A DNA stretch of 64,000 nucleotides from contig CP144805.1 in NCBI GenBank assembly GCA_036689365.1, positions 124,001 to 188,000 of the forward strand, read 5' to 3'. The notes beneath the pieces are model-generated. The model ran no database searches. It was given only the letters and a program-made list of their open reading frames with translations, and had not been told where the DNA came from. Below are positions 55,349 through 64,000 of the stretch, in pieces. A program made the position numbers and the translations under genes. Source of the DNA: Stammera capleta_AO (lineage in GTDB: Bacteria > Pseudomonadota > Gammaproteobacteria > Enterobacterales > Enterobacteriaceae). How positions within the stretch are numbered: position 1 is the stretch's first letter; each line of letters opens with the position of its first letter.

Positions 55349-55654
55349 ATGAAATTAAAAATAAAAAATATTTCATTTAACAAAAATATCATATATAATT
55401 TTCTATTAATTAAAATTAAAAAAAATAAATTTAATTATCCTAGAATTGGGATATTAATAAGAAAAAAATATATTAAACTTTCAGTAAAAAGAAATAAACT
55501 AAAAAGAATTATATACGAAACATTTAGATTAAAACAATATAAAATTAAGAATAATGATTATTTATTAATAGTAAAAAAAAAAATACTATATATAAAAAAT
55601 TTTTTATTTTTCAAAAAAATATGAAAAATTTTTTACAAAAATAATAAAATATAA
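55349..55654 (+). CDS. rnpA: Ribonuclease P protein component
   Basis: Protein cofactor of RNase P, which matures tRNA 5' ends. About 101 aa from this ATG (E. coli 119). PRIGILIRKKYIKLSVKRNKLKRIIYETFRL is the RNR-containing core, then NDYLLIVKKK. The start is uncertain: residues FSLPKK immediately upstream resemble the family's conserved N-terminal F-P-K/R-x-L, so translation may begin earlier at a non-ATG codon near 55320, overlapping rpmH. TGA at 55622-55624 is read as Trp, adding KIFYKNNKI. Confidence 0.87.
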
Positions 55655-55675
55655 AAATTATAAAAGTAAAAAAAA

Positions 55676-57091
55676 ATGAATTTAATAAAAAAAATTGTTA
55701 TAATATCTATGCTCATAATTTCTTCTTTGTCTTGAGCAAAAAAAAATAATTTTGAAAACAAAAAACATCTAAGTAATAGATATATATATATAAAAAATAA
55801 TGTTTTTTTAATTAAAATAAATAAATTTAATGGAAATATATATAAAAATATATTATTAAATTATACAGATAATGATAATAATAAAAAATTAATAAGTCAA
55901 ATTAATATTGATATTTACAAAAAAAAAAATAATAATATCAAAAAAAAAATAATTTTTAAAAAACATAAAATATATGTCAATAATAAATACATAAAAATAT
56001 TATTAGAGAAAAAAAATAATGATATTAAATATATAAAAAAATTTTTAATTAAAAAAAATTCATATAATTTTTATTTATATATAATAATAAAAAATAAATC
56101 TAATAAAATAATTTTTCATAAAATATATACTAAATTAATTAATAAAGAAAATATAAAAAATAACTTTAATAATATATCTTTTTTTAATGATAAAAATATA
56201 TTTACAAAATATTTTATTGATAATGCTAAAAACACTAAAATATTAAAAAATAATTTAAATTGAATAGCAATATCTGAAAAATATTTTTCTACTATTTTAA
56301 TTACACCTAAAATAAGTAAAAATAATAATCTATATATAAAAAAGAAAGATAAAAATAATGTTTCTATAAAATATATAAATAATTTTAAAATAGAACCAGA
56401 GAAAAAAAAAATAATTAAATTTAAATTATGAACAGGACCTAAATTAATAAATTATTTAAATAAAATAGAAAAAAATTTAGATATAAATATAATAGATTTT
56501 GGAAAATTATGATTTATATCAATACCAGTATTAAAATTAATAAATTTAATAAATAAAATAGTAAATAATTGAGGATATTCAATAATTATTACAACAATAA
56601 TATTTAAAATAATTACATATCCATTAAATAAATTACAATTATCAATGTTAACAAAAATAAATGAAATACAACCAAAAATAAAAAAAATAAAAAAAAAATA
56701 TAAAAATAACAAAAAAAAAATAAACAAAAAAATTATAAAAATATATAAAAAATATAATATAAATCCTATTTCAGGATCTATAGCAACTATAATACAAATA
56801 CCAATATTTTTATCTATTTACAATGTTATAAAATATTCAGCAGAATTTAAAGATTCAAAATTTATTTTTTGAATTAAAGATTTATCTTCATATGATAAAT
56901 ATTATTTATTACCACTAATTATGGGTACATCAATACTACTATCACAAAAAAAAAATAAAAATGATAAATATATAAATACATTTTTTATACCAATAATGTT
57001 TACAATATTATCATTATATTTTCCTAGTGGAGTACTATTGTATTATATAACAAATAATTTAATAACATTAATACAACAAAAATATTTTTAA
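55676..57091 (+). CDS. yidC: Membrane protein insertase YidC
   Basis: Inserts and folds inner-membrane proteins, alone or with Sec. 471 aa (E. coli 548). An N-terminal hydrophobic anchor (about 5-20), a degenerate and shortened periplasmic domain (P1, about 25-260), then the conserved core: WGYSIIIITIIFKIITYPLNKLQLSMLTKI, cytoplasmic coiled Lys-rich hairpin, NPISGSIATIIQIPIFLSIYNVI and YFPSGVLLYYITNNLITLIQQ. Trp codons are TGA in the core. Four bp (57092-57094) separate it from mnmE. Confidence 0.94.
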
Positions 57092-57094
57092 ATA

Positions 57095-58495
57095 ATGAAA
57101 AATTTTTACGATACTATCGTATCTCAATCTACCCCTATAGGGTATGGAGGTATAGGCATAATAAGAATATCAGGCAAAAAATCTAAAATATTAGCTAAAA
57201 AAATTTTAAACAAAAAAATTCTCCAAAGATACGCTACCTACACTTCATTTAAAAATAAAAAAGGTAAAATAATAGACTTTGGAATAGCAATATTTTATAA
57301 ATCTCCTAATTCTTTTACTGGAGAAGATATTTTAGAACTTCAATGTCATGGAGGACAAAAAATAATAGAATTAATTATAAAATCAATTATTAATTTTAAA
57401 ATAAAAAATATTAGAATAGCAGAACCTGGAGAATTTACAGAAAGAGCTTTTTTAAATAAAAAAATAGATCTTATACAAGCTGAAACAATAAATAATTTAA
57501 TACATTCAAATTCAGAAAAGAATATTTTTTTAGCAATTAAAAATTTAAAGGGAAAATTTTCTATAAAAATTAAAAAAATAATTAAATTAATTAATAAACT
57601 ATTAATAAATATAGAAAAAGAAATTAGTTTTTCTGAAAAAGAAAACATTTTATCAAAAAAAAAAAAAATTAAATTTAAAAATAATATTATTTATAAAAAA
57701 ATTTGTAAAATATATAAAAAATCAAAAAAAAGTTTACTTATTAATAATAAAATTAAAATTTCTATTGTAGGAAAACCAAATGTAGGAAAATCAAGTTTAA
57801 TGAACTTATTAACTAAAAAAAATACATCAATAGTTACTAACATACCAGGAACAACAAGAGATATTATAAAAAAAAAAATAAATATAAATAATAATATAAA
57901 TATAGAAATAAATGATACTACTGGAATACATAAAACCAATAATAAAATAGAAAAAATAGGTATAAAAAAAACATGAAAATTAATTAATTATTCTAATATA
58001 ATTATATTTATAGAAAATTCATCAGATACAACAGAAAAAAATATATTTAATATATATAAAAAAAAAATAGAAAAAAATATAAAAAATAAAAAAAAAATAT
58101 TATTTTTAATACGTAATAAAATAGATATTTCAAAAGAAAAACATAAAATTATTAAAAATAAAAAATACACAATAATAAATTTATCTACTAAAAAAAATAT
58201 AGGAATTAAAACATTAAAATCAGAAATAAACAAAATAATAAAAAATTTAAATCAAAATAATACATTTTTAATTCAACAAAGACATTTAATATTAATAAAA
58301 AAAACCAAAAAAGAAATTAAAAATATAAAAAAAATAATAAAAACAAATTTAAATAAAAAAAAAATTAATTTAGATATAATATATCAAAATTTATTTAATA
58401 GTCAAAAATTTTTAAATGAAATTTTAGGAACAAAAAAATATACTTCAAAAAATATTATTAAAAACATATTTAAAAATTTTTGTATAGGAAAATAA
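57095..58495 (+). CDS. mnmE: tRNA modification GTPase MnmE
   Basis: With MnmG it puts aminomethyl-type groups on wobble U34 of tRNAs that end in purine-reading anticodons. 466 aa (E. coli 454). DTIVSQSTPIGYGGIGIIRISG, GEDILELQCHGG and PGEFTERAFLNKKIDLIQAE (N-domain), G1 GKPNVGKSSL, G2/G3 PGTTRD and NDTTGIH (usual DTAGI; here Thr replaces Ala), RNKID, and the C-terminal CIGK with the essential Cys. Modified U34 is what a UCA-anticodon tRNA-Trp would need to read both UGA and UGG. One Trp as TGA (57974-57976). Confidence 0.94.
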
Positions 58496-58518
58496 TAATT
58501 AATATAATTATAAAAAAT

Positions 58519-59475
58519 ATGATTAAAAATATTTATTTTAAAATTAATACAAAACATTCTAATAAAAGAATAGATATTTTTTTATCTAAAAAAATTAAAA
58601 ATATATCCAGAAATAAAATTAAAAAAAATATAAAAAAAAAAAATATATTTATAAATAATAATGTAGTAAAAAAACCAAATAAAAAGATAAAATATAAAGA
58701 TATTATTTTTATAAAAAAAATAGAAATAGAAAAAAATATATATAAATCTAATAACAATATTAAATTAAATAAAATATATGAAGATAAATATATATTAATA
58801 ATAAATAAAAAAAAAAATATTGTAGTTCATCCAGGATCAGGAAATTTGCAAAATACATTAATGAATACATTAATGTATTATTATCCAATAATATATAAAA
58901 AAATACCTAGATGTGGAATAATTCATAGACTAGATAAAAATACTACAGGATTAATTATAATAGCTAAAAAAAATAATATTTATAAAAAACTAATATATTA
59001 TATGAAAAAAAGAAAAATTCATAGAAATTATATAGCATTAGTATGAGGAAAAATAAATTATAATGGTTTAATAAATAAACCAATATCTAGACACAAATAT
59101 CAAAGAAAAATAATGTCTATAAACGAAAATGGTAAAAAAGCTAAAACTTATTTTAAAGTAATAGAAAATTTTTCTTTTTGTACTTTATTAAAAATAACTT
59201 TAGAAACTGGAAGAACACATCAAATTAGAGTTCATATGAATTATATAAAACATCCTATTATAGGAGAAAATATATATACAAGAAAAAAAATTTCTCAACA
59301 ATTTATTATTCCATATTCAGTTAAAAAAAAAATAGATAAATTAAAAAGACAAGCTTTACATGCATATTCATTAAAATTTAAACATCCTCAAAATAAATAT
59401 ATTGAAATTAATTCACCTTTACCTAAAGATATATTAGATATAATTTTTGAATGTAGATTGAAAAAAAATAATTAA
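58519..59475 (+). CDS. rluD: 23S rRNA pseudouridine synthase RluD
   Basis: Makes pseudouridines in helix 69 of 23S rRNA. 318 aa (E. coli 326). S4-like N-terminal domain (NKRIDIFLSKKI), VVHPGSGN, the catalytic IIHRLDKNTTGLIIIAK, PISRHKYQRKIMS (RluD-type rather than RluC) and ETGRTHQIRVHMNYIKHPIIGE, QALHAYSLKFKHP. ATG 58519 chosen; an upstream in-frame ATG at 58480 overlaps mnmE. Trp in VWGKI is TGA. Convergent with ruvX, overlapping by 4 bp. Confidence 0.93.
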
Positions 59476-59894
59476 AAATTAAATTTTAATCATCTTTCTA
59501 AAATAAATACCGCAGAAATAGAATGTATATTATAATTAGAATAAAAAGAATTATAAAATTCTAAATTATCATTCATAAAATTACGAGCAGCACAAGAAGT
59601 AAATCTTTCATCAGAAAAAAATACTGTTAAACTAAATTCTTTAATTAAATAATTAGCAAAATTATTAATATATTTAATAATTAATTTATGATCATTTTTA
59701 TCCAAACTATATGGATATCCTATAACCACTTTTTTTACTAATCAAATATCAATAATTTTTTTAATATCCATTCAATTTACAGGCACACCTTTTCTTGCAT
59801 TTAAACATATTAATGGACTAGCTGTTTTAGTATAAAATTGACCTACAGCCATTCCAATATATTTCATACCAAAATCAAAAGAAATAATAAACAT
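59472..59894 (-). CDS. ruvX: RuvX/YqgF-type RNase H-fold protein
   Basis: Predicted nuclease acting in pre-16S rRNA 5' maturation (YqgF). 140 aa (E. coli 138). SFDFGMKYIGMAVGQ (first catalytic Asp), VIGYPYSLD, FFSDERFTS and SISAVFILERW with the final acidic region. Trp codons are TGA. It starts 36 bp after the pntB stop on the same strand. Often confused with a Holliday junction resolvase because of the fold. Confidence 0.92.
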
Positions 59895-59930
59895 AATTTT
59901 TAAAATAAATTTTATATAAATTAAAATTAT

Positions 59931-61316
59931 TTAAATTAAATTTAAAATATTTTTTAAACTTAATTTAGCATCACCAAATAAAACACCAACATTTTTTTCA
60001 GAAAAAACCGGATTATAAATTTTAGAAAAACTTGTACTACAATTAATATTTTTTTTTAAAATTATAGAAAACTTAGATTTTCAAATTTCCACAACAGGCA
60101 TACCATATAAAATACATTTTTTATCATAAGTAGCTCTAGGATTAATTATATCATTAGCTCCAATTACTAAAATTAGTTTATTACTTAAAAAATAAGAATT
60201 TATTTGATTTAAATAATATATATATTTATTTTTTATATGAACTTCAGCTAATAATAAATTCATATGACCAGGTAATCTACCTGCTATAGGATGTATTATA
60301 AATTTAACATCTATTAAATATTTATATATCAAAATATTTACTAATTTAGAAATTAAATTTTGACATTGAGATAAAGCCATGCCATATCCTGGAACTATAA
60401 TAATTTCTTTAAAAGAAATTATTTTATTTTTTACATCTAAAAAATTTAATTTATTAAATTTTTTTTTTATAAAAATATTTTCATCATTATTTCTTAAAAA
60501 AAATATTTTTCCTAAAATAATTTCATAAATAGATTTGTTCATTGATAAACACATTTTTTTAGATAAAATAAATCCCGATGAACTAACTAAAGATCCTATA
60601 ATAATTAATAAACTATTATTTAATATGAAACCAGAAATTACTGAAGATAAACCTGAATAAGCATTTAATATAGAAATAACAATAGGAATATCTGAAGAAT
60701 CTAAACTATTTAAAATACTAAAACCCAAGAAAATACTTATTAAAAAAATTAAAAAATATATAAAAATTAAATATTTATAATAATTTAATTTTAAAAAAAA
60801 ATATAAACAAAATAATAATAAAAATATATTTAAACAAAAAACTTTTTTATTAACATTAAAATTATTAAATAAATTAATATTAATTAATTTTAAATAAGAA
60901 ATTATAGATCCTATAAAAGTAATAGAACCAATAAAATTACTTAAAAAAATTTCTATTAAATTAATTAAATAATTATTTTTATATAAAAAAATATTATTAT
61001 ATCCTATAATAATAGCTGCAAAACCTATAAAACTATGCATTAAAGTTATTAATTCAGGTATATTAGAAATATTTAATTTAAAAGATATAAATCATCCTAT
61101 TATAGATGTTAAAAAAAATAATAAAAAAGTCAAAAAAAATAAAAGTTTTTTTTTTAAACAAAACATATAATAAATAATAGGAATAAATATTCCTAAAAAA
61201 CCAAAATTTATACTATATAAGAATTTTTTTTTATTAGAAAAAAAAAATAAACATAAAAATAACAATACTACAGATAAAAAATTAAGTAAATAAAATATAT
61301 TAAAATTTATAAACAT
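59931..61316 (-). CDS. pntB: NAD(P) transhydrogenase subunit beta
   Basis: Membrane subunit and NADP(H)-binding domain of the proton-translocating transhydrogenase, which makes NADPH from NADH using the proton gradient. 461 aa (E. coli 462). Eight or so hydrophobic segments (residues about 5-260), LITLMHSFIGFAAI, ILNAYSGLSSVISGFIL, then the NADP domain: IIVPGYGMALSQCQN, HPIAGRLPGHMNLLLAEV, GANDIINPRA, and the ending VGVLFGDAKLSLKNIL. TGA Trp codons near 61091. Nine bp after pntA. Confidence 0.95.
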
Positions 61317-61325
61317 TTAAAACTC

Positions 61326-62786
61326 CTAATTAAATAATATTTTTAATATACGTTTAGTAATAAAAAAACCAGAAAATATATTTATATTCACCAAACTTAA
61401 ACTTAATAAAGAAAGAAAAATATTTAAAAAGTTATTACTTTCATTAATTTGTAATAAAGAACCTATAATTACTATACTAGAAATAGTATTTGTTAAAGAC
61501 ATTAAAGGAGTATGCAAAAAACTTTTAATTTTAATAATATTCATATAACCAAAAAAATAAGAAAATAAAAATATAAATAAATTATTAAAATAAACTAAAA
61601 AAACAGAATTATAAAAACCTATTAAAATTAAAATATAAATAAATAATAATAATAAAATATTTTTATATTTCAAAAAAATATTTTCAATTTTTTTTTTTTT
61701 TTTAATATTAATATTTTTAATATTTAAATTTTTTTTTATATTTAAAAGTTCACCTTTATATAAAACAACAATATTTTTAAAAAGAATATCATTAAAATCA
61801 AAACTAATATTATTATATTTATCTAAAATTAGATTTAATAAATTAACCATATTAATACTATATAAATTAGAAATAGATATAGGCATTAAATTAGAAAAAT
61901 CATCACAACTAATTATCTTAATATTATTAAATTTTATTAAACCATTCTTATTACTTAATATACAATTTCCTTTACCATTAACAATATTATCTATAATAAT
62001 ACTATTATCTTTCATTAAGTTTAATAAATTTTTATCAAATATTAAAGGAGGTTTTCTATTTTTAGAAATTGCAGAAGAAATAATTATATTAAATTTATAA
62101 ATATTATTTAATAAAAAATCATTTAATAAATCATTATTAACTTCTAAAAATTTAGCTCCTAAACTATTTATTTGATCTTTAACATTTTTATCATTATCAT
62201 AAGCATAAACGTTAGCACCAATCATTTTAGAAAAACTTATAGCTGATAAACCAAAAATACCAGCTCCAACTACTAAAATATTAATAGAATTAATTTTAAA
62301 ATCAGGAAATATTTGATTACCTATAAAACCTCTATATTCATATATACCTTCAATAACAGATCTATAACCTGATACATAAGATATAGAACTTAATACATCT
62401 ATTAATTGAAGTCTAGAAATTCTAGGTATATACTTTAAAATTAATAAAGTAATTTTTTTTTTCTTTAAAATATCTAAATAATTTAAATAATTTAAATTAT
62501 TATCTAAACAAATTAATATAGAATTATTATTTAATAAATTTAATTCCTTTAAATTAGGAAAATTTATTTTTAAAATTAATTGATTATTCCAAATATCATT
62601 TTTATTTTTTATTAAAGCTCCATATTTAATATAATCTGAATCATGATAATTACATAATAAACCAGCATCCTTTTCAATATAAATTTTTTTAAAACCAATT
62701 TTAATTAAACTTAAAACATCTTTAGGAACTAAAGAAACTCTATTTTCATATTTTTTCTTTTCTTTTATTATACTAATTGATAACAT
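61326..62786 (-). CDS. pntA: NAD(P) transhydrogenase subunit alpha
   Basis: NAD(H)-binding subunit with four C-terminal membrane helices. 486 aa (E. coli 510). EKKKYENRVSLVPKDV, the nucleotide fold ILVVGAGIFGLSAISFSKMIGANVYAYD, then a Lys/Asn-rich linker (about 340-370) and hydrophobic segments from about 375 to the end (GYMNIIKIKSFLHTPLMSLTNTISSIVIIG). The RQD-type loop is altered to DNDKNVKDQ. Fpr and the reductase NrdAB are likely NADPH users. Trp as TGG. Confidence 0.94.
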   Translation of the reverse strand: MLSISIIKEKKKYENRVSLVPKDVLSLIKIGFKKIYIEKDAGLLCNYHDSDYIKYGALIKNKNDIWNNQLILKINFPNLKELNLLNNNSILICLDNNLNYLNYLDILKKKKITLLILKYIPRISRLQLIDVLSSISYVSGYRSVIEGIYEYRGFIGNQIFPDFKINSINILVVGAGIFGLSAISFSKMIGANVYAYDNDKNVKDQINSLGAKFLEVNNDLLNDFLLNNIYKFNIIISSAISKNRKPPLIFDKNLLNLMKDNSIIIDNIVNGKGNCILSNKNGLIKFNNIKIISCDDFSNLMPISISNLYSINMVNLLNLILDKYNNISFDFNDILFKNIVVLYKGELLNIKKNLNIKNINIKKKKKIENIFLKYKNILLLLFIYILILIGFYNSVFLVYFNNLFIFLFSYFFGYMNIIKIKSFLHTPLMSLTNTISSIVIIGSLLQINESNNFLNIFLSLLSLSLVNINIFSGFFITKRILKILFN

Positions 62787-62913
62787 AATATTAACCTAAA
62801 ATATAAATTTATTTATTCATAATGAAAAAAAATAAAATTAAATATATAATATCATATAAATAATTAATAAAAATTTTAAAATGTAACTTTAATATAACTA
62901 AATTTAAAAAAAA

Positions 62914-63906
62914 ATGAATAAAATAATATTTTATAGCTCACAAAAATATGAAATTAAATATTTTAATAAAATAAATAAAAAATATAACTTTAAAATTACT
63001 TATACTAAGAAACCATTTAATAAACATACAATAAATAAAGCTAAAGGATTTAATTATATATGTATATTTGTAAATGATAATATAAAAACAGAAAAAATAA
63101 TAAATAAATTAAAAAAATTTAATATTAAAGTAATTGCATTAAGATGTACAGGATATAATAATGTTAATTTACAATTAGCAAAAAAAAATAACATTAAAGT
63201 AATAAATGTTAAATCATATTCTCCAGAATCTATAGCAGAATATACATTAGGATTAATATTAACTTTAAATAGGAAAATACATATATCTTATCAAAACACA
63301 AAAAATAAAAATTTTTCACTAAATAATTTAATAGGATTTAATTTAAAAAATAAAACTATAGGTATTATAGGAACAGGTAAAATAGGAAAAATAATAATTA
63401 AATTACTAAAAAATTTTGATACTAAAATATTAGCTTTCGATATAATAAAATCAAAAGAAATATATAATTTTGGAGCTAAATATACATCAATAGAAAATAT
63501 ATATAAATATTCTGATATTATAAGTTTACATTGTCCTTATAATAAAGAAAGCCATCATATGATAAATAAAAATTCTATAAAAAAAATGAAAAAAAACGTT
63601 ATGTTAATAAATACTAGTAGAGGAGAATTATTAAAAACTAAAGATATAATAAAAGCAATTAAAAATAAAAAAATAGGATCTTTAGGAATAGATGTATATG
63701 ATAATGAAAAAAAATATTTTTTTCAAAATAAATCTAATAAAATTATTAAAGATGATAATCTCAATTTACTTTTATCTTACCCAAATGTATTGATTACAGG
63801 ACATCAAGCTTTTTTAACTAAAGAAGCATTAATAAATATAGCAAAAATTACTTTAAATAATATATATAAAATATCATTAAATATGAAATGTAATGATTGT
63901 ATTTAA
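62914..63906 (+). CDS. ldhA: D-lactate dehydrogenase (fermentative)
   Basis: Reduces pyruvate to D-lactate, regenerating NAD+ for GapA. 330 aa (E. coli LdhA 329). YICIFVNDNI, ALRCTGYNNVNL, SPESIAEYTLGLILTLNRKIH, Rossmann GIIGTGKIGK, SLHCPYNKESHHMI, INTSRGELL with the catalytic Arg, GSLGIDVYDNE with Glu, and TGHQAFLTKEAL with His match LdhA rather than other 2-hydroxyacid dehydrogenases. No Trp codon. Divergent from pntA across 127 bp. Confidence 0.95.
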   Translation: MNKIIFYSSQKYEIKYFNKINKKYNFKITYTKKPFNKHTINKAKGFNYICIFVNDNIKTEKIINKLKKFNIKVIALRCTGYNNVNLQLAKKNNIKVINVKSYSPESIAEYTLGLILTLNRKIHISYQNTKNKNFSLNNLIGFNLKNKTIGIIGTGKIGKIIIKLLKNFDTKILAFDIIKSKEIYNFGAKYTSIENIYKYSDIISLHCPYNKESHHMINKNSIKKMKKNVMLINTSRGELLKTKDIIKAIKNKKIGSLGIDVYDNEKKYFFQNKSNKIIKDDNLNLLLSYPNVLITGHQAFLTKEALINIAKITLNNIYKISLNMKCNDCI

Positions 63907-63912
63907 ATTAAA

Positions 63913-64000
63913 ATGTATAAAAAAAAAAATAAACATAATAAAAAAGAATATTTTTTAAAAAAAGGTATAAATAAAAAAATTATTATAAAAATATCAAAAA
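63913..64000 (+). CDS. Unidentified gene, 5' end only
   Basis: An ATG 6 bp after the ldhA stop opens a frame that runs off the window (29 codons seen). The visible part is very Lys/Asn-rich (starts MYKKKNKHNKKEYFLKKG) and cannot be assigned. It may be a real gene co-transcribed with ldhA or a chance frame in AT-rich DNA. Confidence 0.35.
   Translation, partial: MYKKKNKHNKKEYFLKKGINKKIIIKISK

Noticed and set aside
63913..64000. Assignment of the last frame to smpB or rsmA
   Set aside because: The visible 29 residues are Lys/Asn-rich and share only scattered positions with those families.

Overview
This window looks like part of a very small, extremely AT-rich chromosome of an obligate intracellular (probably insect) endosymbiont of gammaproteobacterial descent. 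Nearly every protein aligns by eye with an Escherichia coli orthologue, and many E. coli neighbourhoods survive: ddl-ftsA-ftsZ-secA, htpG-adk, dnaQ/rnhA, prfA-prmC, mutH-thyA, nrdA-nrdB, trmD-rplS, dnaA-dnaN-gyrB, rpmH-rnpA-yidC-mnmE, pntA-pntB. UGA is read as tryptophan: about 40 otherwise intact genes carry in-frame TGA at conserved Trp positions, and genes end only in TAA or TAG. All coordinates here assume genetic code 4. The species cannot be fixed from the window. Ca. Stammera-type beetle symbionts are one candidate; this is a low-confidence inference.

Layout. 1-20157: ddl (partial), ftsA, ftsZ, a putative dciA, secA, mtn, dnaX, htpG, adk, recA, alaS, tRNA-Ser(GCU), tRNA-Arg(ACG), a porin, asnS, dnaQ, rnhA, gapA. 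20170-21036: a 431-bp inverted repeat carrying an identical cold-shock gene in each arm, with five N at its centre. 21124-35977: ruvC, aspS, argS, prmC, prfA, pth, lysS, mutH, thyA, ychF, a POT peptide transporter and the mannose-family PTS manXYZ. 36047-50198: nrdB, nrdA, gyrA, pykF, tRNA-Val, tyrS, fpr, eno, tRNA-fMet, cvpA, truA, rplS, trmD, rpsP, tRNA-Ser(GGA), tRNA-Asn. 50203-63906: gyrB, dnaN, dnaA, rpmH, rnpA, yidC, mnmE, rluD, ruvX, pntB, pntA, ldhA, and the first codons of an unidentified gene.

How the genes fit together. Most genes serve replication and repair (dnaA, dnaN, dnaX, dnaQ, gyrAB, recA, ruvC, mutH), translation (seven aminoacyl-tRNA synthetases, RF1, ribosomal proteins, tRNA modification), secretion (secA, yidC) and division (ftsA, ftsZ). 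The metabolism that can be seen is sugar-to-lactate: PTS uptake, GapA, Eno, PykF and LdhA, with PntAB and Fpr handling NADPH and electron transfer, and NrdAB and ThyA making DNA precursors. No amino-acid or vitamin biosynthesis gene occurs in these 64 kb, and peptides can enter through a POT carrier. That is more like a fermentative or digestive symbiont than an amino-acid provisioner, but it is an inference from a partial genome.

Strand composition is strongly asymmetric and reverses at the inverted repeat near 20.6 kb. To the left the + strand is T/G-rich; to the right the - strand is. This is the pattern of a replication terminus. No such switch is seen at the dnaA/rpmH junction.
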